Positions 10,221 to 20,628 of a DNA stretch of 64,000 bases are shown piece after piece (positions within the stretch are counted from its first letter, which is position 1; each line of letters starts with the position of its first letter). The position numbers were made by a program, and so were the translations under genes. Origin of the DNA: Prorocentrum cordatum (Eukaryota; Sar; Dinophyceae; Prorocentrales; Prorocentraceae). Under the pieces are notes generated by a model, which made no database searches, was not told where the DNA came from, and saw only the letters and a program-made list of their open reading frames with translations. The stretch covers positions 456,475 to 520,474 of the forward strand of contig CAUYUJ010007247.1 of assembly GCA_963575745.1 (NCBI GenBank), given 5' to 3'.

Positions 10221-10690
10221 AGATCCAAAGGGAGAGGGGGGAGAGCGCACGCGCCGGGCCCACGAGGGCCCTCGGGCAACAGCGGGTCCAATTTTCGTGG
10301 ATCGAACGCCGTCGCCGAGCGGCGCGAGATAGACAGGACCAGAGGCGTCGCCGTCCTCCTCCTCCTCCTCCTCCTCCTCCTCCTCCTCCTCCTCGTTCCT
10401 CCCCCAGCTCCCGCGGGCGGGGAGTCCGCGGCTGGTCGAGGTTGCGGTGCCGGATGCGCGGGCGGGCGCGGGGCCGCGGCCCCTCCTGCTGCTGCTGCTC
10501 CTCTGGGCTTCTCCTCCTCGTCCTCCCCCTGCTCCTCGGTGGGCCTCCTCACCTCCTCCTCCTATCTCCTGGGGCCCCTCCTCTTCGCCCGCTCGCACCT
10601 CAGCTCCCTCCGATGATATCACTGACGCCTTGGCGCGTTCATCCAGGGCGCGCTTCGACGCGCCCTGGGACCAAGACTTCAAAGAAAGGT
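10220..10690. other. Gap with TCC-rich low-complexity tract
   Basis: Contains a (TCC)n tract at about 10353-10393 and further TCC/TCG-rich sequence. On the minus strand this reads as a Glu-rich frame, which I treat as a microsatellite shadow. No gene supported. Confidence 0.5.
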
Positions 10691-11620
10691 TGAGGATCTT
10701 TCATCCACATGGCCCTCTTCATCGATCAAACACAGGGTGCCTCTAGTAAGCGCACCGCGCAGGGCGGCGCTGCCGCGACCGGGATCTATCTCGGCGAGGG
10801 GGTCAGCTGGCACCATGCCGCGCGGGAGCCAACGGACCTTAGAACCGATGGAACTCAGCGAATCCCGGATCACCGCCATCTCGATGGCATTTCTTCTGTC
10901 CGCCCTCGATCCGGCGCTATTCTTTGACAGCGTGTCGGAGACGCTCTTGGCGCCCACCGCGGACGACAACGAGGCCGAGTCTCCGATCTTGCAATCCCGA
11001 GCGAGAGTCACAGCAGAGGGGTTTGGGGAGGCCATCCAATCTGGGCGCTGGACGTCGCCAGAAATCGCATCTCTCCACATAATCTGCAGCCGCTGGGCCT
11101 CGGCTACTGCGCCGGATAGCGAGAGGGTCTCGGCGGCGATCGTGCTCGCCGCGACTCTCCTGAGTCTCTGGCTACGCCAGGAGAGGAGACTGACTCTCGC
11201 ACGCCGGTTCTCTCGAATGGCGCCTTCGGCGGCGAACGCTAACCGGCCTGCCTGAGCACCCCCTCTGCGAGCGGGCCTGGGGCCACCCGCATCTGACGCG
11301 GCCGCAAACGTCGTGGAAATTGGGCCGAAGGGCCAGATAGTTATGCGTTGGGGGGCGGAAGCTCGCAGGAACCTGGACCGCTTTGTTCGCCATCAAGGCG
11401 TCTTCCACAGCCGGCTCGGGCAACGCCGCTGCGAGAGGCGAAGCGCTGCTGGCCACGTCTGGGCGCGACTCACGCGCCAGCCACTGGATCTGCGCGACCG
11501 TCGTCCCGCGCGACGAAATCTCTGGAGCGGTCAACGAGCTAGAGACTTCCCCCCCCGCCGATGCTTGTCCAGCGCTATCGGGCTCAGCTGTTCCCGAACG
11601 TACTTTTACACGACGACCCG
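10690..11620 (-). pseudogene. Copia RNase H region of element C
   Basis: At about 11480-11400 the sequence QIQWLARESRPDVA, then MANKAV, matches the hinge that follows copia RT. After a frame change near 11.2 kb the RNase H core continues (VSLLSWRSQRLRRVAAST, then IAAETLSLSGAVAEAQRL, with the catalytic-type Glu). It then gives RRNAIEMAVIRDSL and VRWLPRGMVPADPLAEIDPG, the usual copia RNase H C-terminus. RNase H degrades the RNA strand of the RNA-DNA hybrid. The reading stops at about 10679. Broken by at least one frameshift. Confidence 0.65.
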
Positions 11621-11635
11621 CGTAGACGTCCCCCC

Positions 11636-11933
<298 letters not shown>

Positions 11934-11937
11934 CCCA

Positions 11938-12824
11938 AACGTGAAGCGCCTCAAGAGGTGCTCCTTTAAACGCGGGGGCGCCTTAGCATCTCCTGATACA
12001 ATCAGATCGTCCACTTCAATATGCACAAGAGACTGAAACCGACCTGAGTCGGACCTTTGCAGCCACAGGCACGGCTCCAGGAGGAAACGCTTAAACCCGA
12101 TCTCGCTCAAGAATTCAGCAGGGGTTCTATGCCAGAGCAGCGGGGCATCGCTGAGGCCGTAGACTGGCGCGACCAGCTCGATTAGGGTCTCTCCCGGCAG
12201 CCCGAGGCCTGAGCAGGCCTCCGCGGAGATAGCCCCCCGGGGTCGAACATGCTTATTGCTCTGACAGGGGGCATTCTTCGCGTCGACGATCCCGAGGGAC
12301 CATCCCATGGACGCTATCACCTGCAGAACTAACATGATCGATTCCGAATGGGGGGTAGGGGCGGAAACCTGGAGGGCATCGCTATCGGGATCTTGGTGCC
12401 CGTGCACGCGCCAACGGCTCTTGGCAGTCGGCGCGCTGCCGACCCCCTCGGACGGCTTAAACCGCCGTGCCATTCGAGAAAAGAGAATGCGATCCGGGCA
12501 TCGGCGTCGCGCCAGGCGCGACTCCTCCAAACTGGGGGCCCGCGCTGCCCCAGAAGACGTCATGGCGGCCCATTCCATAGCGTCCGAAGCAACGAAGCGC
12601 TCTCTTTCCTCCGGGGTCAGATTCTTCAGCTGAACTTCGGCGCCCCGTCGACGCACTGGTGGGCCCACGAGCCTGGAAAAAACAATCCGGAAGGTCAAGG
12701 AAAAAGGTGCCTCCACTGGCCTCAGAGGCGGAGAGAGGCGCGTCACGCGTGAAACCTCGGGCCAACAGCTCCTCGTACAACGCTCGGCCCTGATCCAGAT
12801 CTCCACCCCCGTCCAGACCTTCAT
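11938..12824 (-). pseudogene. Copia-type reverse transcriptase of element C
   Basis: Signature segments in order: RWRVHGHQDPDSDALQVSAP, ASMGWSLGIVDAKNAPCQSN (motif A Asp), a GLPGETLIELVAPVYGLSDA segment, and HIEVDDLIVSGDA with the paired Asp of the catalytic centre (usual copia form YVDD, here EVDD). The frame begins with an ATG at 12824, but the protein continues from the linker upstream, so this is a polyprotein segment and not a separate gene. It runs into the microsatellite at 11932. It would copy element RNA into DNA. Confidence 0.75.
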
Positions 12825-13528
12825 ATCCCACCAGTCTGCAGGACTGGCTCCTGCGTGACCGGATTACGTGTCCACTGAGGCTGAGGCTGAGGCCGCGCAC
12901 TACCCCCAGGGCCAACCGCTTCTCCGTCCCCGGACGGAGGGGGCGATCGGCTCCGACGGCCCTCGGCCGCCCCAGAAACTTGGGCCCCCTCTCGGGGGCC
13001 AGACCCCCCACCTCGGGTCGCAGAGACCGAGCTGGAGCCAGCCGTCGCGCGAGAAGAGACCCCTGGACCGGCGCCCTCGCGCTCGGCCACCACCCTGGCG
13101 ACCCTACTGGAGCCGGACATCGACTCGGCGGGGGTCAAATATCTAGACGTAGACTGCACTGGGGCGAAAGGGGGAGGCGCTCCCCAACTCTGCCTCGCCG
13201 CTTCCCTCTCTCGCTCGAGGGCTGACGCATCGGAAGAGGATATGATGAATCCCCTTCTCCTGGATGGGGCGGGCGCCCCCTCGGGAACGCCCTCCGCCGG
13301 CCTCCGCGGTGCCCGGGCCGCCGGCTCCTCCGTGGGTTCGGACCCCGAATCAACCTCGACCACCTCCTGGGACTGGGCGCCCCCTGGAACATCGCGAGAC
13401 AGATCCTGAGGCCGGGGCGGGGGAGGTGGAACAACCAGCGCTTCCCGCAAACTGTCTGGAAACTCCGAGATCTCCCGAGGAAGCGCAGCCCCCGGGGACG
13501 ATGGAGCGGCCGGGGCAGCGGGGGCCAC
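12821..13528 (-). pseudogene. Pro/Ser/Arg-rich linker between integrase and RT of element C
   Basis: About 235 codons of Pro, Ser, Arg and Glu-rich sequence (for example VVPPPPPRPQDLSRDVPGGA and GRRSRSPPPSGDGEAVGPGG). Copia polyproteins commonly have such a disordered spacer between integrase and RT. No domain recognised. Confidence 0.45.
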
Positions 13529-13571
13529 CGGGATCGCGGCCGAAGTCCTCGCGGGCCTCCGGACGTCGGAT

Positions 13572-14234
13572 TCAGGACGCCGGATGGCCTCCCGGGGGGA
13601 GGGGTCCCTCGGATTCTACATCCACGGCGCCAACTCGCTTCCCTGGCTGCCTCAACTCCTGCCCGAGCTGATCAAAACGAGTATTGTCGAGCATCTCTGC
13701 GCCTAACGCCTCGGGCCTCGTGGCCGGGCGGATCTGCTCAACCGAACACTTCAAAAGGCGGTGACGCGTAGCCACCCACGCAATACTTCGAGCCTGAAAA
13801 ACCACGGCCCCCGGGCCCGTCCAGCGATCTCTTTGCAGGTCGTGGCTGCGAATCGCAGAAGTGATTTTCCTCCAAACATAAACCCATTCCCCTGGCTGGT
13901 AGACCTTGTCCACGCGTCTCTGGGCCATAGAGGCTTCTGCGAGGCGATTGCGAGCATCGTGCACTGCCAAGGCGCGCTGCGCCGCTGACCTCAGCTGATG
14001 AGCCCGAGCGAAAGCAGCCGCCGCAGCATCTTGATCGACAGCGCCGGTCCGGAGATCCTCGACCCCAATATTATCCACGGCGTCGCCACTCAGCATGGAC
14101 CTTGGGACCCTTAGGTTTTCACCGAAAACCATCTGACACTTGCTGTGCCCTCCGCGATGGAAGGCGCGGTTCTTGACCGCTACCACCTCGCATAACAACA
14201 ATAGTCGACATCCTCTCGGCTCGTCGGAACTCAA
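13572..14234 (-). pseudogene. Integrase C-terminal region of element C
   Basis: Sequence of the type HSKCQMVFGENLRVPRSML, then a helical stretch with AHQLRSAAQRALAVHDARN, then YQPGEWVYVWRK and DRWTGPGAVVFQ. This is the arrangement after the DDE core of copia integrases: a helical region and a small barrel with a W-x-GP motif. The frame opens at a TTG at 14234 and so is not an independent start. It follows directly from the DDE core. Confidence 0.65.
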
Positions 14235-14780
14235 GACAGGGGGGCCCGGGACGCGGCATTCTTCACGACGCCGCCGCGCCTCTCACATTTGCCGTTGAAA
14301 TGCGGAGAGCTGGCCGGCATTACCTGGAGGTAGATCCCGCTGCGTTCGCAGCCTCGCGAGAAGCCCCCTCCGAACTCGGCGCCGCCGTCGGAGAGGATCA
14401 TCTCGGGAAGCCCGAACGGGCGAATCCACCACCTGGCAAGAGCGGCCCACGGTCGCCGAGCGATCGTCCTTGAGCAAGCAGCACTGCTGATAACTGGTGC
14501 CGTGATCCACCATATTCAAAACTGGGGGGCTCTCGCCCTGAAGCTCCAAGTAAAAGAAATCAACCGAGAGCAGCTGGTTAAACCGGCACGCCCTGGGCAG
14601 GTGGGCTTTCCTTCTCCAATAGGGGCGGGGGTGGTGGGCGCAGTGAGGACAATGGAACTTGTGCTTCGCCCAGTGAAGAACCTCCGGTCGAGCGCCTGCT
14701 ATATTCGAAGGGCCCAGATGAAATCGCCCAGCAAAGGGTGGCCCAAATTGACGTGCATCTTTGAAATTTCTTCCTGGAGG
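14223..14780 (-). pseudogene. Pre-integrase zinc motif and DDE integrase core of element C
   Basis: Near 14755 MHVNLGHP supplies the first His. After a frame change HWAKHKFHCPHCAHH at about 14627-14650 supplies the rest of the HHCC finger. The core follows: LLSVDFFYLELQGE (first Asp, about 14550-14580), then in another frame GLPEMILSDGGAEFGG (second Asp) and HFNGKCERRGGVVKNA (Glu) before a stop near 14223. The three acidic residues are all present but spread over two frames. Decayed. Confidence 0.7.
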
Positions 14781-14888
14781 CCCTTGTCGACCGAGGCCTC
14801 CTGAGGCCGCCCGGGGCCCGCGACTGGCCGAGTGGCCGCTTCTTCATCATCCGAGGCCGGGGCTCCGGCCCCGTCTCCATCAGGGCCC

Positions 14889-15775
14889 TCATCGATTTTC
14901 CCCCTGGAGGTCCCGGACTCTGGGAGCACCGGGGCGCTCAGACTGGCCTCGCGCTGCCGCAGCGCCGACCCCGCCTCGTTCGCCAGCGCCGCCACCGGCT
15001 TGGAAAGGGCAGCGATGCGCCCAGCGTGTCCTGGCCCCCCCCTCGAGGGGGAGATGCTCATGGGGCCCCGTGCATCGCTTACCGCGCTTCTCGAGAGGAG
15101 CCCCCTGACTGGCCAGGAACCGGGCTGGCTTCTTCGAAATGGTCCCCGGGGCCACCGAGAGGCCGCAGCGGCACTGGTCCAGAACCCTGGAGACGACCCC
15201 TGGCGAGGACGCGATGATCTCCACGCTCTCCAGAACCCAGGACCCGGCAGACTCGGGGTGTTCCAGCGCGAAATCTCGACCCCGCGACAGCTGGTACAGA
15301 GCTATCTCGCAACGCAGCCGCATGAAAGCTACACCCTTGCGCTCTACCTCTCCCCGCTCGCTGGCGCACATGCGGCCCCAATTGCTGGCGAACGCCACGC
15401 GAAAGCCCTGCAGACCGGGGACGTGGAGACACACCGGGGCTGGTCCCGCTCAATGAGGTCCCAGAGCCTTCGCGCCCCCTCGGGGTCATCTAAGTCCCAC
15501 CCGGTCTCGGAGTCAACCGCTGGAGAAAAACGATGCCCTCGCTTGGCTAGAAGAGCCGACGCACGGAGCGGGGAAAAGACCTCCAGCAAGGTCGTGCCTA
15601 TGGGTCGGGCCTCGGCGGAAAGGAGCTGTCGCCGCCTCCAGGCGCGCTTCTTCGAGACCCCCGCCCCGTCAGGAGCCTGGAGGGCCGCGCGTCGAACCTT
15701 CCTGGGGACCGTGGGTGCCTCGAGTTCCTCCGAACCTCCAGCCGTTCCCTGGGCCGTGAAGGCGTCGACTTCCAC
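14889..15775 (-). pseudogene. C5-methyltransferase-like segment of element C
   Basis: From about 15595: LLEVFSPLRASALLAKRG, then DSETGWDLDDPEGARRLW, then STSPVC; after a frame change near 15.4 kb, ALYQLSRGRDFALEHPESAG, then a VLDQCRCGL segment and KRCTGPHEHLPLEG. The order F-S-P ... SPxC ... EHP parallels motifs I (FxG), IV (PPC) and VI (ENV) of cytosine-C5 methyltransferases. In my memory of dinoflagellate copia-like polyproteins this block is usually EVFSPPR / SPPC / FEHP. Here SPPC is SPVC, so the copy is probably inactive if it was ever an enzyme. Confidence 0.5.
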
Positions 15776-15779
15776 TACG

Positions 15780-17742
15780 TAGTAGCGCCCCGCCCCCTTG
15801 GCCTCGGCCCCGCAGCCGGGCGCCTCCGGAGGGGCCTATCGAGGCACACTACCCACTAAGCACGCGACTTCTACACCCCGAGCCCCGCGCCCGCCAAGGC
15901 CTTCTGAGGCCACCCCTTTCGGGCCCAGCTGAGGCCCGGACCGACTGAGGCCCACTGGGGCCACGGCTCCTTTCCTCGCCTCCTCCCTCGCCTCCTGCGG
16001 CATCTCCCCCCCCTCCTCCTCTGCCCGCGACGTCGAGAGATCTACCGAGCATTCTGAGTCGTTTCTCTCACTAAGCTTCTCGCCTAGCGCATGAAAACTA
16101 GAATGCCTCCAGAGCGAATCGGCAAGCACTGAGTCGCCCCGCCCCGCCCGAACACGGTGGACGCCGGCTGGGCCCAAAGCACGCCGGGGCTCTGCCCCCG
16201 CTTCTCTCCAAGGCGACTCCCACCAGAAACGCCGATCGATCCGCCGGGCTGAGAGCGTGAACCTCCCATCCGAGATCCGAACTGACCTGATCGAGGGTGG
16301 CCTCTCGAGAAGCGAATCGACTCCAGATACCTCGGACGCGCCCGGGAGCTGCTGGGCCGTCTCGGATCTTGCGATCTCGCATCGTCTGGACCGCGAGATC
16401 TCTGATAACCAGACAGTCCAGCTCTGGAGGTGATCCGAGCCGAGCGATCGATCTCTGCTGACCCAGCTCTGGCCAGTCTCCTAGCGTGGCCCAGGAGCTC
16501 CTCAGAGGAGCGGGCTTCCCTCCTCGTCGCGCACCGCCGCCAACTCGCTCGTCGCCCGCGCCCTCGCCTCATCCGCTGCCCTGATCTGGTAGGCCAGGCG
16601 CATGATCTCCTCGTCGCTCATCGGGCCGGCGGGGCGAGTCGGCGCCGTCGACAGCCCGAGCTGAACCTCCGCGAGTTGCTCCGCCACCACATGCATCTGG
16701 TCGAGCAAGGTCTTCATCTGGTTGGAATGCAATTGCTGCGCTGAGATCGCCGATGCCGGATGGGGAACTCTCCTCGCCTGCTGCCGGGGCGGCAGGCGCC
16801 CAGGCGGACTTGGACGAGAAGCCGGGGGGCTCTTCACCGCGGAAGGATGCACCCCCGTCGGAATGTGGGACGGTTCGAGCACGGACATCCTGGATTGGAT
16901 CAGCTGCTTCGCGCCCTCGAGATCTGTCGCGTTCTGGCCGGCAGACCCGCTGCTGGTGCCCGGCGCCCACTTCGGGCGAGCGCCCGGCGCCCTCGGGCGA
17001 AGGGGCTCGCGAGGAACCGGCGAGGCCGCCCACGGACCGCCCCTCGAGTAGCCGTCCACCATGTCCTCGATCTCCTGCTTCTCGCACTCCTGCTTCGCCT
17101 GCTTGCCCGCCTCCTTCTTCGCTTCCTTGGCCCGCTTCTTCGCCTCCGCCGACGCCTTCTCGGCCGGCGTCTTGTCCCTCAACAAGAGCCTGAGCTTGCT
17201 GGCCCGGCGAGCCCTCCTGGATCGCCCGCGGCGGGTGGGAGCAAGTCTCCTGGTCGTCGAAGCGCATCTCCACAGCAGTCGGCCACGTGATGGATACCCA
17301 GTTGATGCCCACGCACCCCGAGGCGACGCGTGGCAATCTGAGGGCGAATCTCCTCCAGCCCAGCTGCAGCCTCGTCAAGATCGGGACTCCGGCCAGGAAG
17401 TTGTGCTTGACCGGGGCCGACATCTCCTCCTCCGTGAGGTCGACGTCCTGCCGCTCCTCCGGGACCTCCCCCACTCCGACTCCAGCTCCTCGTCCTCCAT
17501 GGCGCTCCTCAGCGCAACTGCCGCGCGTCTCCTCCTCGCCGGCCGCGGGGGCCTCGCCGCCACCGCCCCGAACGCGGACTTCACCATCGCGCAGAACGTG
17601 AGAGCATGGGCGGCTGCAGATCTGACCGCCGTGCTCGCGAGCACGGCACTGAGCCAAGCCGGCTACGGAGTTCGATCCCGAATCGTCGGTCGCTGCGCCC
17701 GGGGCCCGACGCTCGCCAACCCCGGAGTGAGAGAGGAGAGGG
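15780..17742 (-). other. Unassigned region, several short frames
   Basis: The most coherent frame is at 16502-17185 (see next entry). Other stretches (about 16098-16382 and 15836-16177) read as plausible but unrecognised peptide in different frames, as expected for a frameshifted retroelement segment. Around 17340-17480 one frame gives MSAPVKHNFLAGVPILTRLQ, which I cannot assign. Confidence 0.35.
16502..17185 (-). CDS. Unrecognised Lys/Ala-rich ORF, possible gag fragment
   Basis: About 227 codons with a strongly charged helical start (AEAKKRAKEAKKEAGKQAKQ), a Pro-rich middle, and a helical end (NQMKTLLDQMHVVAEQLAE, then SDEEIMRLAYQIRAADEARA). The first codon is a TTG and the frame is open upstream into Arg-rich sequence, so no true start is visible. 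The composition would suit a gag or an inter-domain region of a retroelement. No known motif seen. Confidence 0.3.
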   Translation of the reverse strand: MLRDKTPAEKASAEAKKRAKEAKKEAGKQAKQECEKQEIEDMVDGYSRGGPWAASPVPREPLRPRAPGARPKWAPGTSSGSAGQNATDLEGAKQLIQSRMSVLEPSHIPTGVHPSAVKSPPASRPSPPGRLPPRQQARRVPHPASAISAQQLHSNQMKTLLDQMHVVAEQLAEVQLGLSTAPTRPAGPMSDEEIMRLAYQIRAADEARARATSELAAVRDEEGSPLL

Positions 17743-17780
<38 letters not shown>

Positions 17781-17782
17781 TA

Positions 17783-17831
<49 letters not shown>

Positions 17832-17839
17832 AAAAAAAA

Positions 17840-17873
<34 letters not shown>

Positions 17874-17978
17874 TGAGAGAGAGAGAGAGCGAGAGAGAGA
17901 AGAGAGAGAGGGAGAGAGAGAGAGAGACGAGAGAGAGAGAGAGAGCGAGAGAGAGAGAGAGAGAGAGAGGCGACGAGA

Positions 17979-18024
<46 letters not shown>

Positions 18025-18060
18025 AGAGCGAGGAGAGAGAGAGAGACGAGAGAGAGATAG

Positions 18061-18142
<82 letters not shown>

Positions 18143-18430
18143 ACAGAGACAGAGAGAGAGAGAGAGAGAGACAGAGGAGAGAGAGAGACACAGAGAGAGA
18201 TACAGACAGAGAGAGACAGAGAGAGAGAGGGAGAGAAAAAGAGAAAGAGAGAGAGAGAGATAGACACTCGCCAACCCCGGACTGAGAGAGGAGAGATAGG
18301 AGAGAGAGAGAGAGAGAGAGAAAAAAAAAGAAAAAAGAAAGAGAGAGAGAGAGAGAAAGAGGAAGAGAAAGAGAGAGATAGACAGAGAGAGAGAGAGAGG
18401 GAGAGAAAGAGAGAGAGAGAGAGAGAGAGT

Positions 18431-18481
<51 letters not shown>

Positions 18482-18558
18482 AAAGAGAGATAGAGAGAGA
18501 GAGAGAGAGATAAAGAAATATGGAGAGAGAGAGAAGAGAGGAGATAGAGAGAGAGAGA

Positions 18559-18600
<42 letters not shown>
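17743..18600. repeat. Long GA/TC microsatellite, 3' flank of LINE copy A
   Basis: About 860 bases of mainly GA with A-rich interruptions (poly-A at about 17827-17848). It includes a second copy of flanking sequence: CTCGCCAACCCCGGA, then S-TGAGAGAGGAGAG, occurs at about 17713-17740 and again at about 18267-18295. The LINE 3' end abuts it at 18600. SLSLSL and RERERE frames across it are shadows. Confidence 0.95.
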
Positions 18601-18602
<2 letters not shown>

Positions 18603-18965
18603 GGACAAGTAGGCGGACCAGGGTCCGTCCGCGAGGCGCACTGCGGTGCGACAACTCGCCAGACACTATTTGCGGCGGTGCAGCCTTGAGATACGAGGGC
18701 GGGCAACAAACCCCCTCCCCCGGCGCAATGCGACAGACGCTACAGACGGCGGACAGACGGTGAAGATCTCACGTGTCAGACCGCGTGACGAAGAAGGCCC
18801 CAACAAGAAAGGCGACGTGCTGACACGTGGCTAGGCGGCTTGGCAGACCGCCAGTTGGGCGCTTGGCCGCAAAGCGGCGCGCAGGGACGGGGCACCCCCC
18901 GCCCCCACGCCCTGACACCGTGGACGCGGGGCCACGCGTACACACGGGCAGGCAGAGGGAGGAGA
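18601..18965 (-). other. 3' untranslated region of LINE copy A with terminal hairpins
   Basis: Nearly identical to 35250-35619. In the last 60 sense bases before the TC tract two hairpins are visible: CGCAC-CGCA-GTGCG, and GCGGAC / GTCCGC around an 8-base loop. Structures at this position are what LINE reverse transcriptases commonly recognise; that role is inferred. Confidence 0.55.
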
Positions 18966-19356
18966 TTAGCGCGGGGCACCAGGCGGAGCGCCGCGGAGCG
19001 ATGACAGCATAGCTTGGAGGGTGAGTGGCGGCGCAGCACCATCGGGCGAGGGCGTAAGCAGCTCGGCGAAGGCACGCCCGGCGCGGTGGAGGCGCTGGAG
19101 CAGAGGGCCTTGACGGGCTTGAGCAGCGGCAAGGTCGGCGGCGAGAGCAGCACACCTCTGCTGAAGAGCGGCCATAGACTGGGACAGCTCGGTTTCGCGG
19201 TCGGTGAGGGGCGGCTGCTCAGTGCCTGCGGCCGCGGGCCTCGTGGCAGGGACGAGGTCATCGGTGCGCCTGGCCAGGTGGTGGACCAGCGCAGTGCGGC
19301 GATCCGTGTGCTGGCGGCCGTCGCCCTTGAGAGGCGACTGGAGGGTAACACGCGGT

Positions 19357-19377
19357 CCCAGGGCTGGAGCCGCTAGG
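19357..19377 (-). repeat. Bulged hairpin 1 (copy A; copy B at 36011-36031)
   Basis: Sense arms CCTAG / CTGGG around bulged C and tip GGCT-CC-AGCC, with one G-U pair. It lies in ORF3, in the frame reading LAAPALG. Confidence 0.75.
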
Positions 19378-19471
19378 GCCACGCCCCGTGAGGACGGAAG
19401 AGCCGCATCCTCGTACCCAGCAACAGTGAAAGCGTGGACGGGGTGCGACGGCCTGACTGGCTCGGTGCCCT

Positions 19472-19496
19472 GCGGGGGGGCTGGAGCCGCCCCCGC
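19472..19496 (-). repeat. Bulged hairpin 2 (copy A; copy B at 36126-36150)
   Basis: Sense arms GCGGGGG / CCCCCGC, 7 bp, bulged C, tip GGCT-CC-AGCC in A and GGCT-TC-AGCC in B. Confidence 0.75.
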
Positions 19497-20607
19497 GGGC
19501 TGGCGCTGGTGGGGGGACGGAGTGGGTGGCACGGTGGGACCAATCATGATGCCGTGCGAGGGCTCGGAGGTCGGCCGCGTGGTCGGGTGGCGTCTCGATG
19601 GGGCGGCAACGTCGGCAGCGTGGGGTGTCGGCGGGGCGTCGTCTATGCTGCCACTCAGTCCGAGGGGATCATACAGGTCGTCGTCGGCGTCTTGACGGTG
19701 AGCGACATCATCATGTGGGTGCGATGTCGCTCTCGGTGGCGGAGTCGCGGTGGGCGTCGAGAGGTTGCCCGACGGGGCAGGGTTGGCGCTGGCTGGGCCG
19801 TCGTCCAAGAAGTCCAATCCCCCGCCGAAGCCGAACGGGTCGTCCTCCTGTTCATCGAGCATCGCCCGTTGGGCCTCGGCCCAGAGCTCATCCGGGTCTT
19901 GCGGGATGAATGGTCCAGCCGCGGGTGGTGCCTGGTCCGACAGCAGGGGGTTCGGTTCCATTTTGCTGAGTTCCGCAGCTGTAAACCCAGCCCTGCGGTG
20001 TGGGAGCGGCAGAGTACGGTGTCTGCGCTCGTAGATAGCGACAGCGACCCCATGAAGCACGGTCGCTTGGCGATGTCGTGTTTTGGCAGCTTCAACAATG
20101 TCGTCAGGAAGGTTGTGCGTGCGTGCCGCCGCTGTGGCAAGGGCGTCGGCCTGACGGTTGAACTCCTCCGCGATGGGCCCGATGAGCCCAAGGTCGATGC
20201 CCAGGTCTCCCAGGTGGCTGGCGATTTTTTCGACGCGAAACATGTTGGGCTTGGCCATAACACATCGGTGGATCTTTTCCCAGAGCTCCGCGTGCGTGCC
20301 CTGCGGCGCTGGATGTCCGTCGATGATGCTTTGGAACCCATCGACCACCGCCTGGTTGTCCACGAAAACGTGCACGGGCCGTTCGGCACATGCCGTAAGG
20401 TGGACAATGGCGAGGGTCTCCGCAACCTGGGCGTTCTGCGTTAGGCCGTGAACGCGTGCACTGTAGTTCATGCGGTGGTCGATGCCGTAGTAGACGCCGT
20501 AGCCCGCTCGTGCTAGCAATGGGATGGCTTGGTTGGTGCACGCACCGTCCGTGGCAGCATAGACCCATGTCCAACCAGTGTCGTAGTCAAGGTAGGTGGT
20601 GTAGGTG

Positions 20608-20628
20608 TCCTGGGCTGAAGCCGCAGGA
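20608..20628 (-). repeat. Bulged hairpin 3 (copy A; copy B at 37427-37447)
   Basis: Sense arms TCCTG / CAGGA, bulged C, tip GGCT-TC-AGCC. In ORF3 just before RNase H (PAASAQD). Confidence 0.75.

Noticed and set aside
9290-10552. A 420-codon minus-strand frame with 30-residue periodicity
   Set aside because: It crosses a 90-bp tandem repeat, a dispersed repeat and a TCC tract in turn; the periodicity comes from the DNA repeat.
10200-10682. Glu-rich minus-strand frame
   Set aside because: The acidic run is the TCC tract read in one frame, with no motif outside it.
14857-14878. GGCCGGGGCTCCGGCCCC hairpin as another member of the bulged-hairpin family
   Set aside because: It lacks the GGCT-YY-AGCC tip and bulged C, and lies outside the LINE.
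17581-18709. Long Ser/Leu-rich frames (minus) and Arg/Glu-rich frames (plus) across GA tracts, also at 34506-35459 and 51147-51808
   Set aside because: They are translations of the GA/TC microsatellite in different frames, with no unique sequence of their own.
19434-20444. Long plus-strand frames opposite the LINE ORFs
   Set aside because: They mirror well-supported minus-strand coding sequence and recur at the matching place in the other copy.
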